From: Siphonodentalium dalli
Taxonomy: Eukaryota > Mollusca > Scaphopoda > Gadilida > Siphonodentaliidae
Direction: 5' to 3'
DNA length: 64,000 nucleotides
NCBI GenBank assembly: GCA_032622095.1
Contig: CP136067.1
Span: 59,499,899-59,563,898 of the forward strand
Position 1 is the stretch's first letter. Every line of letters begins with the position of its first letter. Shown here in pieces: positions 53,274-64,000 of the stretch. The notes below the pieces were generated by a model. That model was not told the origin of the DNA. It did no database searches and saw nothing but the letters and a program-made list of their open reading frames with translations. The position numbers and the translations under genes were made by a program.

Positions 53274-56132
53274 ACAATATGCCAAATATTAGACACTAAG
53301 AATAGAACAATATTAAAAACACACAAAATTTGTTGGTCTCGTTTGTCAAACGTCACCATATATGCTCCACTCATAGATCAACTCTGCAGTAGGGTGGGTC
53401 ATTTCCTTACTTCTAATAAGTTACTGATCCAGATATTAACATTGGTTCAATTTATGTTTATCTCCACATTAGGAAAAAGGAATCGTGGCTCGAAATTTGG
53501 CATATATGTTGTTTATGTAAATCTTATTAAAAGATAGGACCGACATAATTGGAACAATAATATATATACATTTAAATTTATGTAGGAATGTTATATTCCT
53601 CCTGAGTTTTATGTACCATACATTATTTGGGACCAGCCATTTTGTATGAAGATCGCTGAAAGTTTGAACTGACATAGCCCAAATATCTCATATTGTTGCA
53701 AATTATAAGAAACAAAACATGTTTTTCAGCACCATGTAGACAATTTTGGTTGGACACATACACATAATAACAAGATCTGAATGAGTCATTTCCATTTAAT
53801 AAATTGCCACCACCTGACCTTATGACATACCATAGACGGCATGTTAATAGGGACATTTCAACCTCATTCAGAAATAGCTTGATCTAAATGGACATGAGCA
53901 ATTTGAGTTGAAATGGGTTACTGTTGGTATTACTTTATTTAGTATATTGCTTCTCATTGATTCTCTATTATTCTGAATAATTTGCAGATCATCTGACCCA
54001 ATTAGAGAGTAATATGAATACATATATTCTAATAAATATTTTTGCATAGTCATGGGGAAATTACTAAAATACACAACACTAATATAATTAGTTGGTTTAC
54101 ATACCCACCGACAACTTTTTGAAAATATCTTTGCCCCATGATGTTCAGTTTATGTAACACTTCTCACCAAACCGTTCTATCATACTAGTAATAGCATGGG
54201 AAATGAGAATAATTGAGATATTAATAGTGTTGGTTTTATTTATATTTATTCGCAAAAAATGATTTCAAGTGAATATATGAGAGTTGCATTCACCATGTGT
54301 GGAATAATTGCCAAGCGGAATGTCAAAACCTGCCTGGGTTTCAATAATAACATAATATTTCCCTCCTCCAGGAGATTTTTTTCCCTGATATTTGTAAACC
54401 AACCAACGAAATTGTCGTGGCCTTAATGTGGCCTTACTGCCAAATACAAATTGGTATATAAAATTCACTCTTCACAATTTATTGCCTCACCATCACACAA
54501 AGTAGTTCCATAATGTTTATAATTGTCAGTTTCGTCTGTTTTATTACATAACTGTGTCCCATGTGCCTCCAAATCTGTGTAAAATTATTGAGCATTTTCA
54601 CAGAATGTTTCCCTCTTTAGCTTGCCTAAAATAATCAACAATGTAGGCCATACTAAGTCACTGTTTCATTATTTCATTAATATATTCCTGCAAGAAGATC
54701 ATAACAGTTTAAGATAGTATATCAAATGTGTTTCAATGAAGCACATGCAATCGAAATTCAATGTTACACATTGTTATTCATCAAGTTCAGTGTGTATATC
54801 ATGAATATCCTTCTTTGTGGGCAATTTTGACTAGCGAGACGTGCATATATAATGACAAAACCAAATTAAATTTAACCCCTTTCTTCCAATTCAAAACCTT
54901 TCAAAACAGGAAGTAGAAAACTCTATTCTTGTAAAAGCTCTATCGATGTCCCCACTTTGTTTTGTCTAACAAACTATGATATTTGTTGCTGCATTAATTC
55001 CATCTACATAGTTTCATTGGCAAGCAGTCGAGTCTGTGAAATGAGACCTTGACTTTATGTGGCCTTAGTAAGAGACTGCTGTTCATCAGGAACCATACGA
55101 AGTGGCTGCTGTAAATTTTTCACATTAATGGTATGTTAATTTCAATTCATTTCTCTCTTATTGAATCCCCATCCATCGGCGTGTCATGCAGATCATGCTT
55201 CATTTTGTTAAAGATGGTCTATCTCTTCCGGGCCACAATTACAACAATTACAACATTTTTAGAAAACCCAATTTCAAGATTACAAATACCTTTTTCTGTG
55301 AATAAAACCCAGACAAAACTGAACATTGGGTATATTATATGTCTATAAATGCATAATAAAATAGTTGAGTCCTGCAATATATCTGAAGCGAAATGGCCTT
55401 CTGCCTTGATGCGTGCTAACAAGATATAGTCCTCCCTCTTGCTCTGTTCCGAATGCACCTCATGTTTCCGATCTAAAAATAGACCGTAAAACTGTCCCGA
55501 AAGGTTGTAAGTATTTTAAATGTTACAGGGCATGGAAAAGAAAAACAGATGGATTATCTCTCCAAACAGAAATAGCACCTTGTGAACCTTGTTTGTCCAC
55601 ACACTGTTCTGACTTTTCGCTCATTGCATTTATTTTTGTTTTTTGCTATCATGTGATATCGCTGGTGAATTGATTGGATCTTTGTATGGGATATATCTCG
55701 TTATTTTAATCATGTAATGCATGAATCACCATGTTCGTTAAGCGTAATAATTTAATTGACTCATTTTACAATGCTATATTTGTTTTGTTGATGTGCTGGC
55801 CATGATTTTGTAGATATTTGTTTTGTTTTATACTGTACACAATGATTAACCGATCATCTGAAAATAAGATCTGCTGAATGGAAAAAATTAACAACCTTCA
55901 GACATGTTTTTGTTGTTTGTTCTGGTTTGATACCTTGTGATGCCAAAATAAATGACAGTCTGGATGCTTGTGGAGACAATATGGTTCTGCCAAGAAGAAA
56001 AACGGGAACCTGTCTCAAGAGTTGTGGCATCTTGCTATCTTCCTTCTCACCCTATAATCCTTCTCCCCACCCCCACCCCGAATTAAGGTTGCGAGTTCTG
56101 CATGTCATCTTTACAATGAACCTCTATGTTGA
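53274..56132. other. Downstream intergenic DNA, nothing recognised
   Basis: AT-rich. TTAAAGATGGTCTATCTCTT at 55207-55226 repeats the phrase seen at 2682 and 60944. No supported gene. Confidence 0.4.
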
Positions 56133-56354
56133 TTAACCCTTTCTTAACTAAATGGAATCTCCGATCAGGTATAAAAGTATACATTGGAATGGTTTAATAT
56201 TCATCTGGAGGGATGTTCAGGAAACATAAGCAGAGGACTGACTGAAGAATTAATAATACAAGTGTAAAATGACTCCTATTCATTGGTAATAAGTTGACAA
56301 ATGGTTGAACTTTTTAGCTGAACATTTACTCGTCAGTGAGTAAATAAAGGGTTA
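56133..56354. mobile_element. TTAA-type MITE, family B (copy 7)
   Basis: TTAACCCTTTCTTAACTAAA at the left and GAGTAAATAAAGGGTTA at the right, with core TATAAAAGTATACATTGGAA. Well preserved. Confidence 0.8.
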
Positions 56355-57930
56355 GTGAAGGTTCAATGCAAGCAATTACTTTCATTACACAAGCTGTGAA
56401 ACATTTATAACTTTCTGTTACTCTGTTACTGACTGGGTATGACTGAACTCATCTGCATAAAAGAGAATTATGAAAATCTATGCAGATGCCAAACTCTGGA
56501 TCCAAATACTCCTTGTTTGGTGCCAAATGAAAACTTGTATTTGGTACCATGAGCTTCTTGAAGCACAAACACTTTCTTTTTTAATTCTCTGCAAGTATAA
56601 TCTCTATAAATGTTGAATAACTTGGCTCTAATTTACAATTACACATATACAAGCAAAACCTTTGCTCAAGTTAACCATCAGGAGGTGATCTGAAAGCTTC
56701 ATAATTTATAGTAGGACAATTTTAAACAATTCAGTAACGAATTCAAGTGCAGTTGGCAGACACTGGTCCATTTAAATTAAATTAAATCAATTTTCTTGTT
56801 TGATTTCTTTGATAATTATAATTCATTCTATCGTAACCCATGGTGTCCAATCGGAAAAGTTTGAGTAATATATGGACTCATGAAAAATGAATAAATTCTT
56901 ATTTTTATCCAAGTCATCAATATTTTAACAAATAAATTGATTCTTGCATATTAAACTGAGTGCCATAAATCTAGACGTATGTTGCCTACATCAAGTTTTG
57001 AGTGGAATGTCATTTAGCTAGATCTAGTTGTAGGATGCTGTAGTTGTTTGTGATTCCAAATTAATCGGTCAACTGGACAAACTTTTGTGCTTGGAAATGT
57101 TGACATATCCCACTTGAGCTTAAAGCTTTCAGATCACATTTAGGGCCCAATATCTGCTTTAACATTAAGGTGTCTATTTCCATTTCAATCGCCATGAACA
57201 TTTTGATTTGACTTATCACACATGTTCAGAAAGATTAAAGATGTATTCAACATTCCAGATCTCCAGCTACATCAACATGCATAATTTTATTTAACTTTGG
57301 GTTTGGTTCTACTGAGAAAAAAATGTAGAAACCAAATGTGGCATATAAACTAGACTTAGATATGAAACATCAGTTTGTTAGTAAAAATATTAATGCATAA
57401 CGTATTGCGGTCTCTCTAAATAATAACCTGGCACTGTCAATTACCATACTAATTATACCCCATTTTTGTTCTATTTATAAGCCTCATTTTAGCTCAACTT
57501 GGAGAGGGGATAATGGCATATATTGACACTTTCATTTATGTCCCTGTGGCTTGTAACAAATTTGGAACAGATTGTTATGAGATATTAGAATTTATTTTAA
57601 TAGTTATGTCGTAACTTGCAGATTGTAACCATGAAATTCTCTTTAAAACCTGATTGGAATGGAAATGACACGTTTATCACAAGGAACCCTAATATATTGG
57701 CCTGAATAAATAAAACCATGCAACAATGGAACCACATATCAAACCGGCTCACTATATACTGTTGTGGAATTTATATCTTTTCCATTTATAGATCTGGCAA
57801 TTATGGCTTGTAGTATATCAATCAATTTGCTAATAAGCTTAATCATAATTTTCTTGTAAACCATCTTTTCTTTTTGCTCATGCCAAAGTTGAGAACAACG
57901 CTGTCTTCTGACTCCTAAAAGATTCCAATG
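56355..57930. other. Intergenic DNA, nothing recognised
   Basis: AT-rich with short frames. Positions 57490-57535 (TTTAGCTCAACTTGGAGAGG, GGATAATGGCATATATTGAC) resemble 63432-63478 and may be another hairpin-repeat head. Confidence 0.4.
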
Positions 57931-58100
57931 ATAAACCCTTTCATTTCTGATGGACTCTCCCATTCAGTTATAAAATTATACATCAGAATGGTATATTATT
58001 TTTGAGGGGTGTTTTGTTACAACAAATGCAGAGACATAGGATAAGTATTCTGTGAATTTGGAGGAACATTCCCATAATGAACTATTCATCAAAATGTTAA
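57931..58100. mobile_element. TTAA-type MITE, family B (copy 8, degraded)
   Basis: AACCCTTTCATTTCTGATGG then ACTCTCCCATTCAGTTATAA, ending near CAAAATGTTAAAG. Confidence 0.65.
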
Positions 58101-60109
58101 AGAGATGTGAAATTCTCAGCTGAGGTGTTTAGTTATTCAGAGCCAATTTCTTGCTCAAAGAAGATGTTTTATATACACCTTTCACACTGCCCAACCAAAT
58201 CGTAGCCTCTCATTGCAAATGGAGGCCTCTCAGCATTCTATATAAGCTTTTCAGTGCAAGTTGGGTTTTTGGACTAGATATAAACAATAATACATTCATA
58301 ATTTTTTAAATAAATTTATAATAGCAAGAAATAGATCAATAGTTTTCCATTTATCAACAGAAAGTCATCTGATGATGCCCACTTTGTCTGGGGACAATGT
58401 GAATTGCGTTTAATGCTGAAAAATAGTGTGCATCGACATGGATCGTTAGTTCAATTTCTAGTACATGTTAATCACATGACAAACAAACCAACAGCTTACA
58501 TACGTTACAAATACAACTTAACCCTTTTAATAAATTACATCATCTTTATTGAATCCACTATGTAACAATCATTGGCCATTTATTTAAATGGGTATTTATT
58601 TGAATAAACCATACCCATTGGACCATTATCCAGCACATGTAATTAAAAGGTTAGTTTTGTTGGAATCCTCATTATTTCTCAGGCAACAATGTTGTTCTCA
58701 ACAATCTGCCCATATATGGATATCAATGTGTCATCATTTTTTCAATCGCCCTACTCAGTTTCTTTACCACAAACCAGAGGCATGCTGTTCCATGCATTCG
58801 GCAAAATTGTATGATTGTTATAATTTTGTGTATGTTTGCTGAACGTTTAGTTCAAAATAAACAAATATCTTATAAATTCTGACCCAGTTTTTATGGTCCA
58901 TTCTTATCAGGTGTAGTCCAGGAGATCGACCCCAAGAAATAACAAATGTTGCTCATTTTGACGGACAAGTGCTATCCAGTCTAATTTTGTAGTAAAATAT
59001 ATGTAGATTACGAAAATCCATGATAGCAGTGGTGAATTTGTAGCTTAATTGGAGAAAAACATGTTTTTATTGACCTACCAGACGACCGAAAATAGAAGAA
59101 TTTTCCGGCGACATCATAGTACTACTAGTATTCCGGGAGCTAATATTGGTATCCTTGCACCCCTTGGGACTTCTCCCCACTCATTTTGTTCCTTATTATG
59201 TCCTTCAACTTTTAAGCAATGTTAACAAGAAAAATAATGGCCATATAGACTCCAGACAAAATGGCGTCCATCATGGCCACTGTTTTTCAGACCAGACTCT
59301 AAAGTCAGTTTTATGCAAATTATAGCGGTAAAAATCTTGTAAAATGTATACAAATGTATATATTTTCGTGAAGGTAAGACATAATGTCACTTTTTTGGGG
59401 AAAAATTGAAACTCACCATCCAAGATGGCCACCAAAATGGCCGCCGGAAGTTGAAAATATTACTTTTTTTTACAAATATCTTCTAGATCGATTCATGCTG
59501 TTTGGAACTTGTTGAGTAATGTGACTTTATTTTGTATTTTGTATATTAACTGATCATTGGGGCAATTCAATATGCACTTTTTGGGGTCCTAACCCCTTCC
59601 GTTCCCTAAAAAATACGAATTTACAGAATGCGGTATAAAATTTCACACAAAAAATCACAATTGGGATTCTAGTCATATTTTAACAAGAAATGAACATAAC
59701 TTTGTAATGTAAGTGATGCATATGATTACCTATGAATATTCCAACTCAATGGACCCAAAATTCTTACTTTGGCTCAAAATGGCCGCCAAAATATGGAAAA
59801 TGGTAAATATTACCCCAGCATGTCCTGCAATCGATTACAAATGTGGATGATGTACAAAATTGGCTATTCTGCCTTCTATACATTGAATACTAACATGGCT
59901 GATGTACCATGGTTAATTGTTACTATTTTCACCACTGATATCACCAAAAATATTGGACTTTTCTCTCAAAAACTTGACTTAAATATCGGAAAAAATTAAC
60001 TTTTCATGTTTGGACTATTTTTTCAATTAAAATGTAACTATCTTTGGGTTGAAAGGTGTTTATTGTTTTGGTCTATCTTAAATGTGTCACACTGCGGTAT
60101 TTATAGACC

Positions 60110-61500
60110 AAAATGTTCGCCCGATTTTGACAACTGTATACTCTCATTAAGTAGACATGGATAAACTTTTTATATGCAGCCTGTGTCAGGGAGGACGCAG
60201 TTATATAGGAGTGGGTGTAATATAGGGTGTCATGTTGACGTATATCTCGATGGGTTAATATATAATGCTATGCTAATTATGGTCTGAAATGACTAATATC
60301 GAGATTTCTGGTGACCATTCAACGTTTGATACCATTTGATGTCCCGATGGGGTATATTCTTGGAGTTCTGACATGTCACGAAGCTTCGGTACATGTCACG
60401 AAGCTTCAGTACATAGGATGAAAACCCGCCACAGATTTGGGGTTAATGATGCAAGGTCACATTTTTTGCCAGATTTCGACAGAACTATATACTTTCATTA
60501 AGTAGACATGGATAAACGTCTTGTATGTAGCACTGTCAGGGCTGAAGCAGTTATATAGGGTGGGTGTAATATAGTGTGTCATTTTGACATAATGACACCA
60601 TGGATTAATATATATTTCTATGATAGTTACGATCTGAAATGACTGATATCGAAGTTTATGTTGACCATTCAATGTTTGATGCCATTTGACGGTACGTGTC
60701 ACGATGCTTCGGTAAATTGGATGAAAAATCGCCACAGATTTGGGGTTAACGATGCGAGGTCACATTTTTCACCAGATTTGACGAAACTGTATAGTCTCAT
60801 TTAGTAGACATCGATAATCTTCTTACATGTGTAGCCCTGTGTCAGAGAGGGAGCAGTTATATAGGGGTGGGTGTAATATAGTGTGTCATTATGACACATT
60901 CCTCGATGGGTTAATATCGATGCTAATTATGATCTGAAATTATTAAAGATGGATTATCTCTTTAAATAACAAATTTTAAATAGTTGCGTGGGTATAAAAT
61001 AATAGACATGAACCGAAGACCCCTGTCCGGAAAAGCTTCTATCAATTAATATTGATTTTATTTCGAATACTAAATCGGGATCGTTTGTGTCTATTTTTAG
61101 AATAGACCATTCGGATGATACCATATTGCGACATAGAGCACTGGGCTGCTCCTATGGCTACGCACCGAAAGTTAAATGTCCCAGATTGATTGTTTGTATT
61201 GTTTTGTTCCACAGATATAAGCGACAATGAGTATAATTAATGTTTATTTGTGACAAAAATTGTACAATAAAATTTCTGGTCTCTGTTAACAGTAACCACT
61301 ATTGTTCGTTAGCTGAACAAACACACCTTTTTAAGACTAGAAAATATTCTAAATAAAATTAATATTAATCGATAGAAGCATTTCCGGACAGGAGTCTTCG
61401 ATTCAAATATAATATTTTATACCCCGATGGCACGAAGCTTCGGTACATTGGATGAAAAACCGCCACAGGTTTGGGTTTAAGAATACATTGTCAATTTTTT
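60110..61500 (+). repeat. Diverged 300-350-bp tandem repeat, three full units plus a partial
   Basis: Repeated phrases are TAGTAGACAT-GATAA, GCAGTTATATAGG-GTGGGTGTAATATAG, TGTCATTTTGACA, CACGAAGCTTCGGTACAT and CGCCACAGATTTGGGGTTAA. Marker positions near 60122, 60473 and 60775; a fourth, partial unit resumes at 61426 after a nested MITE. Confidence 0.8.
60991..61425. mobile_element. Palindromic MITE, family G, nested
   Basis: GGTATAAAATAATAGACATG at the left mirrors TCAAATATAATATTTTATACC at the right. The arms pass through CTGTCCGGAAAAGCTTCTATC / GATAGAAGCATTTCCGGACAG, about 70 bp. It interrupts the tandem repeat of the host element. Confidence 0.85.
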
Positions 61501-62696
61501 TGCCACAGCGCCATAGGTACACAGGGCCACATGATTCTTCTTATTTCGATATTACTGTATACTATTATTAATAACGATACACCTTGATTAACTTCATGTT
61601 GAATGAAGTAGTCACAGTATAATTTTCTATTATTGAACATTTAACTTGAATGTCACGAATAATCGGTACATTCGTGTTTTTGTTTCGACGCCGACTATGC
61701 ATACATCTGATTTAAATATAGTAATATATGAATAATAATTAATGTACCGAAGCTTCGTATCTATAGGTTACAAACACCTAATTATTTTCCATAGATGACA
61801 GTGTTAACTAAAAGTCCCTCCGACCATCGGTTAAGCCTATTTGAACTTCAAGTGGTAAATTTTTCCTTAGAACGTCATCCGTTGCACCAGTATGTGACAA
61901 CAAACGCGCCCTTTTCGGTATTTTTTTCAAACAATAATCTTGCATTTCTACAACTACCCCATTTACTGCACATAAATCAGCAGCATAAAAATATCCAGAC
62001 CCCTTCCATATTCCAAATTCAGGGTTTTTCATCATGTAAAATCCGACTCGCGTGCATAACGCACATGATAGAAAGGCATATGTGTAAGTTTTGAAAACTA
62101 GTTACGTATATGTACCATACGCCTTAAGAAATTGATATAATTTTGAACAGTACAATGTTTAATTGGATTTGAATTAGACCCCCCTCAACTTAGAAAACAA
62201 GTAGAAACCTTCTTAAATCCATTTTAAAACATTTTAGAAGACAAGTTGTAAATTATTTAACACTATTAAAATAATTAGTGGCGAATTTAACCATTAAAAT
62301 CATATTAAGATGAAATGGTTGCAATTTGGACGATTTTGCATAATTATTTTTTTTAAATGGTAAAACAGTTACTATTCAACTTAATCACCAAAATCATACT
62401 AAAATGAAATGGTTACAAATTGAAATTATTTTTTTTTAATTTGGGCTAAAAACGTAGACAAATGCCCAAAAAAATCGCAAAAACCAAAGGCGGCTACAAA
62501 TTTGTTCTTGCTATCATAATTTTTCTTCATTACCATACCTAAAACATCAAAAATAATATGGTCGCAGCTTGTCCGTCAATATGAGCAACACTACCTCCCG
62601 ATCTCCTGGACTAGTGTATTACGCTGGATAAATTTATTGTGCCCTAGTGGAGGAGGTTCAGTGTATACTGTTGACATCTCCACAGAACTTACAGGT

Positions 62697-62937
62697 CTTT
62701 TCATGAATCATGACGGGAGCTGCAGTGGTGCAGCATTAAAGACCCTGTGCAGTGCATTCTCTTATATATGAGTCTCACATATGTAGCCTCACATACATAA
62801 GAGAATGTGCTGGCTGTAAAGGTAAATATTGTTATGCCAATGCATTCTCTTATATATGTGAGGCTCCCTATGGGTGACTCGCATATATAAAAGAATGCAT
62901 TGGCACATGGTTTTCACAAAATTGGTAGATGATAGAT
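62697..62937. mobile_element. Double-hairpin MITE, family A (copy 11)
   Basis: CATGACGGGAGCTGCAGTGG at the left end, two hairpins with GCATTCTCTTATATATG, and the GGCACATGGTTTTCACAAAAT phrase near the right end. Terminal TTAA is not preserved. Confidence 0.75.
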
Positions 62938-63689
62938 GTTTTATTCACACAATATAATTAAATTACAGAAAAGCATCAATAATAATTCAAAAGTCTGGTG
63001 CAATTATAGTAAGGAAGTGGCATAACCAGGATTGGCCGTCATCCTGTCACCCCCAGGACAATAGACCAGCATGAAGAAGCGGATATGCACAAACTGTGGG
63101 CTTCGTTCACCGCTACATGTTAGTTATAGCTCTTGACAAACTAAGGAAACTTTTTGTTATGTATGTTTTTACCTTAATAACTGAATCAATTGCATTTCAA
63201 ATTATGTCCTTTGGTATGGTGTTGACCAACCAGATTGGGCGGGGGGGGGGAAACGATATACACAAATCACTAATATTCTCTACCCACACCTACCAGAGTT
63301 ATGGCCCTTACAAAAGTATGTAGGTAAGACTGGTAAGCATATCATGTTTTCCTATCTAGAATGCATTCCCAAGAGACCCCCCCCCCCCCCCAATAGCTCA
63401 GGAGGCAATGTGTATAATGCACCATGTCATCATATATAAAGCTGTCCAGAGAGGGGATAATGTCATACATTAGTCACTGGAGTGATAAGGAATGCGGACT
63501 GTTGAAATTTTTTAATGATATCAGGAGTCAAGCCGAAGAGCCGTCTGAAGTTTACGATCAATTGGATGAAAAAGTTTGGCTGAAGGGCATGCCAAAGTAT
63601 TTGGTGATGCAAAGAGTAAAATCGAAGATGGCTGCATAAATGTCAGCTGCAGTGTGTGCTGATGGTTTCAAATGTGACATCCAAGATGA
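62938..63689. other. Flanking DNA with an unrecognised open frame
   Basis: A 71-codon plus-strand frame at 63424-63639 has protein-like composition after its first ten codons (Trp-Ser-Asp-Lys-Glu-Cys-Gly-Leu-Leu-Lys-Phe-Phe, Glu-Glu-Pro-Ser-Glu-Val-Tyr-Asp). It could be a last exon starting after the AG at 63469-63470. No family was recognised. G-run at 63240 and C-run at 63380. Confidence 0.3.
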
Positions 63690-64000
63690 TTTTAGCTCAC
63701 CTGAGATGAAGTCTCCGGTGGAGCTATTATCAGTCCTCGTCCATCCATCCGTCCAATGTACTGTCCACCCATCAACATCTTATTCTCCAGAACCGCAAGA
63801 CCGATTGGGTTCATATTATGTGTGGATGTTCCCTGGGTTCAAATAGGGTCAAGTAGGTGCAAAGCCAGGGCCATAACTCTTTTCCTCCATAGTAATTCTT
63901 AAAACGACTTCTTCTCATCAGGCCGAATGGTTTCATAATTGGTACGAAGGGTCCTTGGGTGACTGGGGTTTGTTCAAATGATCACTGCGTCAAACTAAAA
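63690..64000. repeat. Hairpin-headed repeat, AGCTCACC type (copy 2)
   Basis: TTTTAGCTCACCTGAGATGA, CTCCGGTGGAGCTATTATCA and CCTCGTCCATCCATCCGTCC, then the same body as 5344-5760. It runs off the window end. Confidence 0.7.

Larger units (their letters stand above)
58914..62613. mobile_element. 3.7-kb TIR element with internal tandem repeats
   Basis: The left end TAGTCCAGGAGATCG, with TTGCTCATTTTGACGGACAAG inside it, is mirrored at the right by CTTGTCCGTCAATATGAGCAA and CGATCTCCTGGACTA. GTG flanks both sides (58911-58913, 62614-62616), a possible 3-bp target duplication. The interior is rich in AAAATGGCCGCC-type phrases (59280-59790) and 330-bp tandem repeats (60110-60960). No transposase frame. 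Superfamily unresolved. Confidence 0.65.

Noticed and set aside
58914-62613. Assignment of the 3.7-kb element to CACTA/EnSpm
   Set aside because: The right end reads CACTAG when complemented and the flanks look 3 bp long, but the left end reads GTGTAG, so the terminal match fails.

Overview
The window is animal genomic DNA: AT-rich, intron-rich and dense in repeats. The repeat style (Ty1/copia element, Helitron, piggyBac-like MITEs and hairpin-headed repeats with CGTCCGTC runs) recalls marine lophotrochozoans, most likely a mollusc. That placement is an inference, not a measurement.

One host gene is clear. Ten plus-strand exons between 14691 and 52962 encode the C-terminal 471 residues of a p190-type RhoGAP (ARHGAP35/ARHGAP5, fly RhoGAPp190 family). 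They run from a tyrosine-motif linker with two YxxP sites, through a long charged helix, to a complete RhoGAP domain with its arginine finger and a stop codon. Every splice junction fits in phase. The N-terminal GTPase and FF domains are not in the window and presumably lie upstream of position 1.

The most notable observation is a candidate alternative first exon at 38369-38602, inside the largest intron. It begins Met-Gly-Cys-Ala-Ser-Ser, a classical dual-acylation signal. An in-frame stop lies upstream, and its GT donor is in the same phase as the next exon (41408). Splicing would give a 302-residue, membrane-anchored, RhoGAP-only isoform. A second notable point is the donor after the arginine-finger exon, which sits in a 4 x 37-bp tandem duplication. 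Use of any extra donor would truncate the domain.

Layout. 1-7990: tandem repeat, MITEs, and a 1,076-bp TIR element nested in an older repeat. 7987-12990: one nearly intact minus-strand Ty1/copia retrotransposon with 98%-similar LTRs and a 5-bp target duplication; its RNase H end is frameshifted. 14691-52962: the RhoGAP gene, whose introns hold a 1.8-kb Helitron, many TTAA-flanked MITEs, a 41-bp minisatellite split by a MITE, a 3' LINE fragment, palindromes and a degenerate 28-bp array. 52963-64000: 3' flank with MITEs and a 3.7-kb TIR element holding 330-bp tandem repeats. No rRNA, tRNA or CRISPR was seen. Percentages and copy counts were made by eye.
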